Source of the DNA: Planctomycetota bacterium
GTDB taxonomy: Bacteria; Planctomycetota; Phycisphaerae; UBA1845; UTPLA1
NCBI GenBank assembly: GCA_016235815.1
Contig: JACRIM010000058.1
Coordinates: 1 to 64,000 of the forward strand
Direction of reading: 5' to 3'
DNA: 64,000 nucleotides
A program made the translations under genes and the position numbers. The stretch's first letter is position 1. Every line of letters starts with the position of its first letter. Shown in pieces: positions 52,262 to 61,253 of this stretch. Under the pieces are notes generated by a model that did not search any database, was not told the origin of the DNA, and worked only from the letters and a program-made list of their open reading frames with translations.

Positions 52262-53890
52262 TTATGGCGCCAACAGCGCAGTCACAAAACCCGCGCAGTC
52301 GGCTCCATTAAGCAATGTGTCCGAATTCGTATCGGCCCGCTGAATCAGGCAACAGGGCTGGGCCGAAAGATATGCACTCGGATCGATGAGTGCATCCACA
52401 AAAAGCGGAATGTCGGTCGTGGTGACGTCACCGTCGCAATCCATGTCTCCAATCGGCGTAGCCAAGAGCGGACCAAGACTGCCGTCGCGGCGTACGTTTT
52501 GAGCCAGCAGATCTTGGCTTCCGCCGCTCGCGCCATCCGACCAAACAAGTTTGCTCATTCCACATCCGTCGATGGTCATGTCGAGTCGGCTCTTACCGGT
52601 ATTCCGGGTGCATGGCGTAATCAGTGGACCGGCCCAAAGAAAGGCGCCGTTCGCATCCAGTCGTGCCGCTTTGATGACGCCAGTTAGCGCACCCGTCGCA
52701 TTCTGCCATGCGACGACAGATCCACCGGAAAGCACATTCAGCCTTGCAAACGACGTCTGATCGGAATCCATCGGTTTTACCGAAACGCCTTCACTGCCCC
52801 ACTGCACGGCGCCAGCCGCGGAGATCTTCTGTGCACGGACTCCCCACATATTCTGGGATGGGAGTGACACCTCCGACCACGCCATGAACATGTCGCCGGT
52901 GGCCGGATCGAAACCGGGCGCTGCTGAAATTCGCATTCGATTCACGGTCGGCGCGGTGCAGGCGATGCCATTGTGTGCGTACATTTCAATGCCGGTCGCG
53001 TTGATCCGCTGCACATAGCAGTTTTGTGTGCCGCCCGTCTCATACCAACCATAGACCGCGCCTCCCGCGCCATCCGAAACGAAGGTTGGAAAATATCCGT
53101 TTGCCGTCGACGACGTGTTAAACACGGGAATTGGCGCGCCGGCATTCCACAGGGGCACGCCCGATGAATCGTATTTCTGTGTGTAAAGGTGATGGGCACT
53201 GGTTGCACAATTCGACCCCGTGCATCGGAACCAGAACGCAATAACCGAGCCGCTGTCCGAGGCGTGCAGATCGCACAGGAAAAGACTTCGACTCGTCGGC
53301 GGGTCGGTGTACACCACTCCCGGTCCCCATAAGGGATTGCCGTTTGCATCAAACTTCTGCAAGACGATGCTTAGCACGCCCCCCTCGGACCAGGCGACGA
53401 CGTAATTCCCGTCGGTCGTGGCGGCGACTTTCGGCGAGTGGCTCCCGCCGGGTGTGTTTACCGTGATTCCGCCCGCGCCCCAAAGCGGCACGCCCGACGG
53501 GTCTAACTTCTGGACGCCGAGCGATGAGAAGTTCACGATGCCGTACGCAAGAACTGTGTTGCCGGTTGCATCAACGTCGAGGCCGTAATCTTCCGTGGAC
53601 GAAACCGTCCGGTCCTTGATCAGCACTCCGTTACTCGTCCACAGGGGATTGCCGCCTTCATCCAGTCGCTGCGCAAAGACATCGAATCCGCCAATGCGAT
53701 TGTCGAACCAGCTCAGGACGCTGCCGCCTCCCGGGTAATTGACGATCCTCGGTTGAACCTGATCGCCGGCGGCGTTGCAGACGGACAGATTGGTGTTCGG
53801 GTCTGCGGACCACTGCGCCTCGGCTAACGAAGTGAAAACACTGACATACAGACAAACCGCGACTGCGGTCTTGGATTTCGGCCACGACAT
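52262..53890 (-). CDS. Secreted repeat protein with C-terminal dockerin
   Basis: The start MSWPKSKTAVAVCLYVSVFTSLAEAQ follows GGGGAG and gives 542 residues with a signal peptide. The body is made of repeats of about 45-60 residues of the form 'V.....G..VVAW......V..QK.D..G.PLWG..G', for example LGVQKLDPSGVPLWGAGG, VLQKFDANGNPLWGPG and YTQKYDSSGVPLWNAG, as in propeller-like extracellular proteins. From about residue 480 it ends in two calcium loops, GDMDCDGDVTTTD and RADTNSDTLLNGAD, the dockerin pattern also seen at 7470 and 8978. No enzyme motif is seen. Confidence 0.8.
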   Translation of the reverse strand: MSWPKSKTAVAVCLYVSVFTSLAEAQWSADPNTNLSVCNAAGDQVQPRIVNYPGGGSVLSWFDNRIGGFDVFAQRLDEGGNPLWTSNGVLIKDRTVSSTEDYGLDVDATGNTVLAYGIVNFSSLGVQKLDPSGVPLWGAGGITVNTPGGSHSPKVAATTDGNYVVAWSEGGVLSIVLQKFDANGNPLWGPGVVYTDPPTSRSLFLCDLHASDSGSVIAFWFRCTGSNCATSAHHLYTQKYDSSGVPLWNAGAPIPVFNTSSTANGYFPTFVSDGAGGAVYGWYETGGTQNCYVQRINATGIEMYAHNGIACTAPTVNRMRISAAPGFDPATGDMFMAWSEVSLPSQNMWGVRAQKISAAGAVQWGSEGVSVKPMDSDQTSFARLNVLSGGSVVAWQNATGALTGVIKAARLDANGAFLWAGPLITPCTRNTGKSRLDMTIDGCGMSKLVWSDGASGGSQDLLAQNVRRDGSLGPLLATPIGDMDCDGDVTTTDIPLFVDALIDPSAYLSAQPCCLIQRADTNSDTLLNGADCAGFVTALLAP

Positions 53891-53969
53891 GGAAACTCCC
53901 CTTTCGATCCCCCAAGGCGTGCCGAGCGGCCTAAACAGCGAGTCTAGCTCCGAAAGGCGAACGCTCAGT

Positions 53970-54923
53970 TTATCGAATTGAAGCCGTGGACTCAATTGCC
54001 GGGAGCGACAATCCTGCGCGTCCGCGCCGATCGGCCACATTTAAGACAAAAATCGCACTCGCAACGTGAACCAAGCCCACCCACGTCGGCCACTCACTCA
54101 CCTCGCGCGAAACAGCCTGTGGCGCAAGGAATCCGAGCCGCATGAACAGCAGACCCTGGATCATCAAGAGCAGCCCCGCTGCCGCCCAACGCGGCTGCGA
54201 CCAGCCACGGAGCATCAAAACGAAAAGGGTCAGGAGGATGATCATCTCGCGGACAAACGGAAACACTGCGATTCCGTAGGAAAGCCCGGTCATGGCATTT
54301 CGGACGGATGTTCCCCAGTTCACCTGAGTTCCCTGCGAGGTCGCCACCATGGCCTTTGCCCCGCCCGGCCCCATCCATTCCCCTTCCGGAGTTGTCACCC
54401 ACACATGTCGCAAATCCGTGACCATCGTGGCACGATAGCCGAGCCGGCGCATCAGCGACGCCGCCATCACGGCACGGCCGTCGCAATCCTCTTTTACTTG
54501 GCCACCGTTCTCCTTGGCTTTATCAAACATTTCGCCCACGGTCGGCATGTAGTCGGCGGATCCCCAAAGATTCCAGTCCCACTCGTATTGCACTTTCTCG
54601 AACACAAATCGCTCGACTTCCCGCTGAACGGCTTGCGGCATCCTAGTCGCGCCATTCGGCTGAGTCGTGGCGATCTTCTCAATGCGATTTTTCAGTTCTG
54701 CGTCGTAACGAGCCAGTTCAGGCGCATGGGGCTCGATCATCGATTCCATGTTTCGGAGGTGTTCGATGTTGCGGGCGAGTTGGCGCGGGTAAGGAAAGCA
54801 GACGAAAAGAACGACGAGAAAAAACACCGCCGTTTTGACCGGGATGCGAACGTACCAACGCGAACTCCGGGCTCGGTCAGGCGCCTTGGGGAGCGACGGG
54901 ATTGGCAGGTCGTGCGACGTCAT
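53970..54923 (-). CDS. Membrane protein with transglutaminase-like domain
   Basis: The 317-residue protein overlaps lspA by 47 bp. An N-terminal anchor (TAVFFLVVLFVCFPY) leads to a periplasmic domain with QREVERFVFEKVQYEWDWNLWG, a Cys-containing VKEDCDGRAVMAASLMRRLGYRATMVTDLRHVWVTTPEGEWMGPG. The Cys-Asp-Gly and His-Val-Trp blocks match the transglutaminase/bacterial cysteine-peptidase core. The C-terminus has three further membrane segments. Cotranscription with lspA suggests an envelope role; the substrate is unknown. Confidence 0.75.
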   Translation of the reverse strand: MTSHDLPIPSLPKAPDRARSSRWYVRIPVKTAVFFLVVLFVCFPYPRQLARNIEHLRNMESMIEPHAPELARYDAELKNRIEKIATTQPNGATRMPQAVQREVERFVFEKVQYEWDWNLWGSADYMPTVGEMFDKAKENGGQVKEDCDGRAVMAASLMRRLGYRATMVTDLRHVWVTTPEGEWMGPGGAKAMVATSQGTQVNWGTSVRNAMTGLSYGIAVFPFVREMIILLTLFVLMLRGWSQPRWAAAGLLLMIQGLLFMRLGFLAPQAVSREVSEWPTWVGLVHVASAIFVLNVADRRGRAGLSLPAIESTASIR

Positions 54924-55665
54924 CGCGATCCGTCCAGAAATTGATCAACAAGAGGCCGACGCCGACGACCAACAACGCGTCGGCGATATTGAAAATCCAC
55001 GGCCACAGGTTATACCCGCCGATCTTCGTTTCGATTTGAATGAAATCACGGACGACCGGCTCAACCTTGCTGGCGGCGATCCCGCTTTTCATAAAGGTCT
55101 GGGGGCGTGCACCGGATTTGTAATCCCCAAGCGTGACAAACGTATCCGACTCATCAACCAGGGTGCCGATGGATCGTCCGCCGGACGTAAAATGGAGCAC
55201 TTGTGCCGTCTGCGTGGTGCGGTCGTAGAGATTGCCCAACGCACCGGAGAGAACCAGCCCAAGGGCGATGTGCATTGAACGCCGTGACGCCGTTGAGTGA
55301 GCAAACAAGTAAAGCACAAACATGAGCGCCAGCACGGATGCCCCGACGAACACGGGAGCAAAACCCGCGCCAAGGCCGAACAAGGCCCCGGGGTTGAGCG
55401 ACAACTTCAGGCTAAGCAGATTATCGACGAGTGAACGTGTCTCACCGTGCTTGAGCGTGTGAAAGGCCCATTCCTTCGACCATAGATCGACGAGCAATCC
55501 GATCACGGTAACCGTCCACAGACGGGCGTGGCTGCCCCAATGGGTCAAAGCACCTCGTTCGAACCGGGCGCGATCCGTGTCTGAGGGTGTTTCTGGCGCA
55601 CGAATGGAATCGGCAGTCGTCGACTCGATGACAAGGCTCCTGCAACGCACGTCGTGTGCGGTCAT
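54877..55665 (-). CDS. lspA: Lipoprotein signal peptidase (signal peptidase II), enlarged
   Basis: The 262-residue protein is much longer than typical LspA (about 160). The family motifs are VDLWSKEWAF, SLNPGALFGLG, SGALGNLYDR (catalytic Asp) and WIFNIADALLVVGVG (second catalytic Asp). The extra length is an N-terminal extension of about 45 residues and an insertion of about 65 residues between the two catalytic Asp motifs that includes VRDFIQIETKIGG. It removes signal peptides of prolipoproteins, several of which are encoded in this window. Confidence 0.9.
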   Translation of the reverse strand: MTAHDVRCRSLVIESTTADSIRAPETPSDTDRARFERGALTHWGSHARLWTVTVIGLLVDLWSKEWAFHTLKHGETRSLVDNLLSLKLSLNPGALFGLGAGFAPVFVGASVLALMFVLYLFAHSTASRRSMHIALGLVLSGALGNLYDRTTQTAQVLHFTSGGRSIGTLVDESDTFVTLGDYKSGARPQTFMKSGIAASKVEPVVRDFIQIETKIGGYNLWPWIFNIADALLVVGVGLLLINFWTDRDDVARPANPVAPQGA

Positions 55666-55737
55666 CGAATGATATACCGCGAGCGTGCCTTTGTGGAAGT
55701 TCGGATTTTTGGCGGGAATTACTTTCGGATGGACGCG

Positions 55738-56307
55738 TCAGATGCGGCGTTTGCCGTTGGACTCCTGCGCTCGCTCGTACTCCACGCAATAACTGGCCCA
55801 CGGCTTGATCTGCAGGCGAGTCTTGGCGATGGGTTTCTGCGTGGCAAGACAAATACCGAAGGTCCCCTGCTCAAGGCGTGCCAGGGCAGCGTCAATCTCC
55901 CGAACAACATCGCGCTCATTCGCCACGAGGCCCAGCGTGAATTCCTGCTCGTAGTTGTCGGTACCAATATCGGCCATGTGAATCGGCATGAGCGAAAGGT
56001 CGCCGGATGCGTCGGAACGGTTTTTCCCGAGCGCTTCGTTCTCCATGTGCGTGACATCACCGACGAGTTCGGCCCGCTTTTCAAGCAACATGCGGCGAAA
56101 CTTGTCGAGTTCCACGACGCTCAGATGGGTCCGTGCGGGACCGTCGGCAGGCTGGGCATGACCATTGCCGTTGGTGCCGTTCGATCCGGATCGTTTCGAA
56201 GCGGCCCCGTTGCTTCCGGACGTTCCGTTTCCGGACGAACCGTTGCCTCCATGCGCGTGCTCATTATGCGATAACCGTCCACTGCCTGTGGGGCGTTGCT
56301 TCTTCAA
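55738..56307 (-). CDS. DksA/TraR-like protein without the full zinc site
   Basis: The 189-residue protein starts with a Gly/Asn/Ser/His-rich disordered segment of about 55 residues. A DksA-like coiled coil follows (LDKFRRMLLEKRAELVGDVTHMENEAL...ERDVVREIDAALARLEQGTFGIC). The end GTFGICLATQKPIAKTRLQIKPWASYCVEYERAQE aligns with the DksA zinc finger, but only two of four Cys remain (C-L-A-T and Y-C-V-E). DksA proteins bind the RNA polymerase secondary channel. Whether this one still folds the finger without zinc is unknown. Confidence 0.8.
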   Translation of the reverse strand: MKKQRPTGSGRLSHNEHAHGGNGSSGNGTSGSNGAASKRSGSNGTNGNGHAQPADGPARTHLSVVELDKFRRMLLEKRAELVGDVTHMENEALGKNRSDASGDLSLMPIHMADIGTDNYEQEFTLGLVANERDVVREIDAALARLEQGTFGICLATQKPIAKTRLQIKPWASYCVEYERAQESNGKRRI

Positions 56308-56473
56308 ACGCTTTCCTCCGTCAAACTGGCAATCGGGTCGTTGCTGATTCCCCCGAACGCGGGCATCCGAACTGCCTTACTATATGATTCCGTTGCCGGT
56401 GATGTCAAGCGGGAGCACTCCCGTTTGAGGCCCGAAAAACACAGCGGTGATGGTTTGCACGTCGCGTGAAATA

Positions 56474-56493
56474 TGTGTCACTATTATGACACA
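56474..56493. promoter_or_regulatory. Inverted repeat upstream of tgt, operator candidate
   Basis: TGTGTCA, six bases, TGACACA form a perfect 7-bp dyad. The spacer CTATTA overlaps a possible -10 (TATTAT). It stands 79 bp before the tgt start, in the interval shared with the divergent DksA-like gene. Confidence 0.5.
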
Positions 56494-56571
56494 GAGCGCC
56501 CCTCGGTGCTTCGTTGACGTTGCGCCGACGACCCGCGATCATCCTCACGCGACCTTCATCGGAGTTATGCG

Positions 56572-57699
56572 GTGTCAGCATTTCCATTCATCATTACGGC
56601 GCGCGACGCCGGCACGCGTGCCCGCCTCGGTAAACTCACAACGCCGCACGGCAATATCGAAACTCCTGTTTTCATGCCTGTCGGCACACGCGCCAGCGTC
56701 AAAGGCATCGTTCCCGAGACGCTTCGCCGCGTCGGCACCACTATTCTGCTCGCGAATACCTATCACCTTGCATTGCGACCCGGCGCCGACATCGTTGCCG
56801 AAATGGGCGGGCTGCACCGCTTCATGGCGTGGGATGGACCGATCCTCACCGACAGCGGCGGATTTCAGGTGTTCAGCCTGGCCACGCTCAACAGCGTGGA
56901 CGACCATGGCGTGACGTTCAAATCGCATATCGATGGCGCGGTCATGCGCCTTGACCCCGCGGCGGCGATCGATATTCAGCAGAAGCTGGGCGCGGACATC
57001 ATCATGGCGTTCGATCAATGCCCCGCCCTGCCGGCGACACAGAAGGCCCTCACCGAGGCCGTGGATCGCACGATTCGCTGGGCCGCCGAATCAAAAAAGG
57101 CCCAAACACGCCGCGACCAGGCGTTGTTTGGAATCGTCCAAGGCGGGCTCGATCATGCCCAGCGGACCCGTTGCCTCGAAGCTCTCGTGCAGATCGGATT
57201 TCCGGGGTACGCCCTCGGCGGTCTCTCCGTCGGTGAGCACCCGGACGAAATGGCTGCATTTCTGGACACGTTTGCGTTTCAGATGCCCGAGGATCGACCG
57301 CGCTATCTGATGGGCGTCGGGCGTCCGCTCGATTTAATCCGTGCGGTGGCGGCCGGCGTGGATATGTTCGACTGCGTGATGCCCACGCGTAACGGCCGCA
57401 ATTCCTTTGCCTTCACCGACACCGGCATTCTGCGACTTCGTAATGCCAAACATAAAACCGATCCTCGACCGCTGGAGGAGGGTTGCGATTGTCCGGCCTG
57501 TGAAAAGTTTTCTCGCGCATATTTGCGACACTTGTTCCTGGCGGACGAGATGCTTGGCCCGATACTGGTGTCGATCCACAACATCGCCTACTATCACCGC
57601 TGGATGTCGCGGATCCGAACCGCAATCCAAATGGGCCGCCTAGCAACATTACTCGCCGAGGCCGAAGCCGCCGCGGCAAAGCCCGAGGAACCCGAATGA
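56572..57699 (+). CDS. tgt: tRNA-guanine transglycosylase
   Basis: The GTG start at 56572 follows a GGAG 8 bases upstream and gives 375 residues. Key motifs are PVFMPVGTRASVKGI, ILLANTYHLALRPG, DSGGFQVFSL (catalytic Asp region), YALGGLSVGEHPDEM, RYLMGVGRPLDLIRAVAAGVDMFDCVMPTRNGRN and the zinc site CDCPACEKFSRAYLRHLFLADEML. It exchanges guanine-34 for preQ1 in queuosine tRNAs. It overlaps yajC by 4 bases (ATGA). Confidence 0.97.
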   Translation: MSAFPFIITARDAGTRARLGKLTTPHGNIETPVFMPVGTRASVKGIVPETLRRVGTTILLANTYHLALRPGADIVAEMGGLHRFMAWDGPILTDSGGFQVFSLATLNSVDDHGVTFKSHIDGAVMRLDPAAAIDIQQKLGADIIMAFDQCPALPATQKALTEAVDRTIRWAAESKKAQTRRDQALFGIVQGGLDHAQRTRCLEALVQIGFPGYALGGLSVGEHPDEMAAFLDTFAFQMPEDRPRYLMGVGRPLDLIRAVAAGVDMFDCVMPTRNGRNSFAFTDTGILRLRNAKHKTDPRPLEEGCDCPACEKFSRAYLRHLFLADEMLGPILVSIHNIAYYHRWMSRIRTAIQMGRLATLLAEAEAAAAKPEEPE

Positions 57700-58073
57700 C
57701 CGATCTGCCTTCACTTCTTGCACAGGCCGCCACCACTCAACCGAAGGGACAGCCCGCGCCAAGCCTCTTCAACTCGCCTCTGCCGCTTCTCGTTGGATTA
57801 TTCGCAATTATGTATTTCGTAATGATCCGACCGCAGGGCAAGGAGCGCAAGCTGCGGGAGGCGATGCTCAAAGCCATCAAGAAAAATGATCGCGTCGTAA
57901 CCGTTAGCGGCATACTCGGCGTCGTTCAAAGCGTGAAGGATGACGAAGTCGTCCTGAAGGTGGATGAGTCCAGCAATACGAAGATCACGTTCACGCGATC
58001 GGCCATCGGGCGCGTGATTTCGGCCGGCCCCATGGAACCGGCCGCAACCAACGGCGCAACGGGAAAGAAGTAG
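57696..58073 (+). CDS. yajC: Sec translocase accessory subunit YajC
   Basis: The 125-residue protein has a single membrane segment, PLPLLVGLFAIMYFVMIRPQGKERKLREAML, and the conserved continuation IKKNDRVVTVSGILGVVQSVKDDEVVLKVDESSNTKITFTRSAIGRVI. tgt-yajC coupling is common in bacteria. The usual followers secD and secF are not present; a 264-bp spacer comes next. Confidence 0.94.
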   Translation: MTDLPSLLAQAATTQPKGQPAPSLFNSPLPLLVGLFAIMYFVMIRPQGKERKLREAMLKAIKKNDRVVTVSGILGVVQSVKDDEVVLKVDESSNTKITFTRSAIGRVISAGPMEPAATNGATGKK

Positions 58074-58251
58074 TGCCGAAGCGCTTGGGACCCGCCTCTC
58101 AGGGGTTGACCGCGCAGTTTTCGCCCAAGAAAGTCGGCGTTCGATCCGCTAATCACCGCGTTCTCAATTCGGTGCCGACAGGGGTCTTCCAAGCCTTACC
58201 CGACATGGTCGCGCGGGCCGATACCCGAATGGGCACGCGCGCGTTGTCTTT

Positions 58252-58282
58252 TTGCAACCACTGGGTGCCCATTTGCTATAAT
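58252..58282 (+). promoter_or_regulatory. Probable promoter of the GGTTT-repeat gene
   Basis: TATAAT at 58277-58282 is a perfect -10. TTGCAA at 58252-58257 is a weak -35 with 19-base spacing. It would give a leader of about 50 nt. Confidence 0.5.
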
Positions 58283-58337
58283 AGGACATTGACCGCCGAC
58301 GGGCGTACTCGAGATCGGCGACATGGAGACTCGGAAA

Positions 58338-58934
58338 ATGAATCGCATTAACAGAATTGCGTTTGCCGTGGCTGTCGTCATACCCGCCTTCACAATCGCG
58401 ACGGCCTCCGCTCAAACCACGACCCCTCAGCAGACGCAGCAGGTCGACCTGAACGCGATCCTTCAAAGCCTCGGCGGTCTGGGCGGCCTCGGCGGTCTGA
58501 TCGGCAACGGGACCGGCACAACGGGCGGAACGACGACCGGAGGCACCACGACCGGGGGAACGACAACCGGTGGAACGACCACTGGCGGCGCAACCGGAAC
58601 ATCAACCTCGGCCCCATCCATCGTGGGAAACCAATTCACGACGACATCAGGCGGCGCCTTGCAAGCCCGCAGCCCTGGGCTGTTTATTAAGCAGGCAATC
58701 GGCGTTCAGAACGGCACTGTGGAACTTTCAGGTGAAGGCGAAGCTGTCGAGCCGAACTTCTTTCGCGACACGGCACAAGGGGTTTTCGATGAAATACTCA
58801 AGTCAATAAACGACATCATCACGGCGATAAACACCGGACTTGGGGTGATCACGGGTCTGCCGGGCAGCGGCGGAACCCCGACCATTATCAACCCGGCGAC
58901 CACCGGGACCGGAACGACGACGCCGATTTCGTAA
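58338..58934 (+). CDS. Secreted Gly/Thr-repeat protein
   Basis: The ATG at 58338 follows ATGGAGACTCGGAAA (GGAG), so the upstream ATG at 58323 is probably part of the RBS. A signal peptide (RIAFAVAVVIPAFTIATASAQ) precedes a 177-residue mature protein. It has a Gln-rich start, SLGGLGGLGGLIGNG, then about six TTGG-type pentapeptide repeats, a folded-looking region (FIKQAIGVQNGTVELSGEGEAVEPNFF...FDEILKSINDIITAI) and a Gly/Thr tail. The function is unknown. The repeats in DNA are ACGACCGG-type and prone to slippage. Confidence 0.75.
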   Translation: MNRINRIAFAVAVVIPAFTIATASAQTTTPQQTQQVDLNAILQSLGGLGGLGGLIGNGTGTTGGTTTGGTTTGGTTTGGTTTGGATGTSTSAPSIVGNQFTTTSGGALQARSPGLFIKQAIGVQNGTVELSGEGEAVEPNFFRDTAQGVFDEILKSINDIITAINTGLGVITGLPGSGGTPTIINPATTGTGTTTPIS

Positions 58935-58953
58935 ACGACTCCGCAATAACTCA

Positions 58954-58989
58954 GAAAAAAACAGCGGCCCCGTAATGACCTACGGGGTC
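58954..58989 (-). terminator. Terminator overlapping the stop of the ABC permease gene
   Basis: On the minus strand GACCCCGTA (which contains the TAG stop), GGTCAT and TACGGGGCC form a 9-bp stem with one G-U, followed by GCTG and TTTTTTT. It also lies just beyond the convergent GGTTT-repeat gene. Confidence 0.8.
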
Positions 58990-61253
58990 GTTGTCGTTTT
59001 ACGCGGCACCAACGTGATAATGAGCAAGCCTGTGACAAACGCCGCCGCAAACATCAGCACCCGGCCGTCAATCGCGATGGAACCGGTGTCATGCGAGAGG
59101 CCGTAAAAGTCTCGAATTCGTTCACTCTGCGTGGCAAGAAGGCCCATACTGTTGTTGGCGATATGGACGATCATCGAAACGGCAATTGAGCCGCTGTTCA
59201 GACAGATCAGTGTCAGCACCATGCCAAGCAGGCTCACAATCGGGATCTTTTCGATGTAGATGTGAAAGACGCCGAACAACACGCCGACGATGACAACAAC
59301 CATCCGGTTCGACACCCGCCCACGCAGGCCGGCCGTGAGGAAGCCCCGGAATAGAAGCTCCTCGCACACGCCGGGGACCACGGCAAATGCCGTGAGCATC
59401 GCCGCGAAGGAACCGCTGGTTAGCAGTTTGGCCTGCTGCTCGAAGAGTTGATCGTTCGACCGAAATGCCGGTGAAAGACTCGCGATCCATTGCCCCACAA
59501 CCGATGAAACCGGCACAATGGATGCGGCCATCAACAACGCGCCAACCATGTGTAATGCACTCGGAATGCGCAATGAAAACGTCTCACGCAAATCAATTTT
59601 CAGGTACCACGCGACAACGATCGGCGGTGCGGCGAGCAGAAGAATCTGAGACAAACCAAGCACCACCCGAAACCGCGCGGCACTTTCGCCCGGGTCCACC
59701 AAATACGACTGCCAATAGAAGTACGCGGGAAACAACACCGCAAGCATTAGCAGTGCAAGCGCCGGCCATGGCCGAGGCTCAGGACGGATAAACCGCCGCA
59801 CCAAAAGCGACTTGTAGCTGCCGACATCGGAGAACAGCACAGCTTCATGACCATAAAGCTTTGCTGCAACAACAACGGCCGACACGGCATAGAAGCACGT
59901 CGACAACAGGCAGATGCCCATTGCCGATGGATTGGCGTTGCCCAGGAACAACTCGCGAATCAGCACAACAATGTTTGCCACGGGCATGACCAACAGCACG
60001 CCTTCGAGGCGAATGGTCGGCATGTATGAAACGACGAGCGCCGGAATGATCGATGCCATCATCACGGGCATCATGTAGTTCTGTGCTTCTTTGAAGGTAC
60101 GCGCAAAACTGCATACTGCCAGCATGACGGCCCCCGCCAAAACGGCGAACGGCACCATGGCGAGTAATACAATCGGTGCGGCCCGAGTTACGAACCCCAC
60201 CTTCTTCTCTGCCTCGGCCTCCAACGTGCGACGCTGCTCCAGGTAGTATTTCTGTGTGAACGAGCCGGTCGAGGGCGCGTCCAACTTCTCGATTCGGGCT
60301 TCGACAGCGTCCTTGTCCATCGCTCGCATTAGATTCGCACCGGAGACGATTCGATCCAGCTTCGAAAAATAGACCATCGCGCTCATGGAGCCGAGGTTGA
60401 GGGCGGTGCTGAGCATCGCGATGGTCACGATGACGCTGAATTTCCCCGCGACAATCTGGCCCACCGGCACCGGCGAAACCGCAAGGGTCTCCAGGGTTCC
60501 TCGCTCTCGCTCGCCGGCGGTCAGGTCGATCGCCGGGTACATCGCGCCGGTGATCGTCATGGTGACAAGCAGAAACGGCACAAGCATGGCGAGGATCTTC
60601 GCATACTGCTGCGCAGGGCTGGCCGTGGAAAGGCTGTTGGTGAGGATCGGTTCCAGGCTCGCCGCGCTGCCGGTTGCTTTGATCACCCTTTCGCGAATGA
60701 TGCGGTCCGCTTCCGCCCCGAGAATCCTGTTGAGCCGATCATGCACGAATTCACTGCGCGGGTCGGTATCGCGATAGATGAATTGGACGACGTGGTTCAC
60801 ATTGTCGTGTTCGGCACCTGGCGGCGGCGAAAGCACAATGCCGATGTGGTATTTCTGCCGGTCGACCAGCGTCCAGAGAGATTCACCCGGCTTGGCCACC
60901 ACGATGTCAACCTTGTCCGAGCGAAGCGTGGCTCGCAGGCCCATCGTTGGGTCGACGTCCGGCGATTTGTGTGTCGTGTTCTGAGCGGCATCTTGCTCTT
61001 CGTGCAATTCCTTGTCCCGAGCAAGGACTCCCTGAAGCCATGCCGCGTGCGCCTCGTCCGGCACAACGATTTGGTAGCGCTCTTCCTGCCGACGACCCGT
61101 TTCCTTGCGAAGGGCCTCCACCAGAACCAGCATCAACGCGGGGTATAGCACGATCGGCACAACCACCATCGCCATGAGCGTCCGACGGTCGCGCAGTGTC
61201 TCCACCAGCTCCTTCTTATAGACAATCCATACTCGGCGATAACGATTGAGCAT
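58980..61253 (-). CDS. ABC-2 permease fused to a CPBP intramembrane protease
   Basis: The ATG at 61253 overlaps the ATPase stop by one base (TGATG); 757 residues. The N-terminal half is a NatB-type permease: RRVWIVYKKELVETLRDRRTLMAMVVVPIVLYPALM, a large extracytoplasmic loop, LVTMTITGAMYPAIDLTAGERERGTLETLAVSPV (the ABC-2 signature) and further membrane segments. The last 250 residues are a CPBP (CAAX-type) protease: VVPGVCEELLFRGFLTAGL (EExxxR), VLFGVFHIYIEKIP (FxxxH) and MIVHIANNSMGL. Cotranscription with the ATPase makes a sodium- or peptide-export-like transporter with an attached protease. Confidence 0.85.
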   Translation of the reverse strand: MLNRYRRVWIVYKKELVETLRDRRTLMAMVVVPIVLYPALMLVLVEALRKETGRRQEERYQIVVPDEAHAAWLQGVLARDKELHEEQDAAQNTTHKSPDVDPTMGLRATLRSDKVDIVVAKPGESLWTLVDRQKYHIGIVLSPPPGAEHDNVNHVVQFIYRDTDPRSEFVHDRLNRILGAEADRIIRERVIKATGSAASLEPILTNSLSTASPAQQYAKILAMLVPFLLVTMTITGAMYPAIDLTAGERERGTLETLAVSPVPVGQIVAGKFSVIVTIAMLSTALNLGSMSAMVYFSKLDRIVSGANLMRAMDKDAVEARIEKLDAPSTGSFTQKYYLEQRRTLEAEAEKKVGFVTRAAPIVLLAMVPFAVLAGAVMLAVCSFARTFKEAQNYMMPVMMASIIPALVVSYMPTIRLEGVLLVMPVANIVVLIRELFLGNANPSAMGICLLSTCFYAVSAVVVAAKLYGHEAVLFSDVGSYKSLLVRRFIRPEPRPWPALALLMLAVLFPAYFYWQSYLVDPGESAARFRVVLGLSQILLLAAPPIVVAWYLKIDLRETFSLRIPSALHMVGALLMAASIVPVSSVVGQWIASLSPAFRSNDQLFEQQAKLLTSGSFAAMLTAFAVVPGVCEELLFRGFLTAGLRGRVSNRMVVVIVGVLFGVFHIYIEKIPIVSLLGMVLTLICLNSGSIAVSMIVHIANNSMGLLATQSERIRDFYGLSHDTGSIAIDGRVLMFAAAFVTGLLIITLVPRKTTTTP

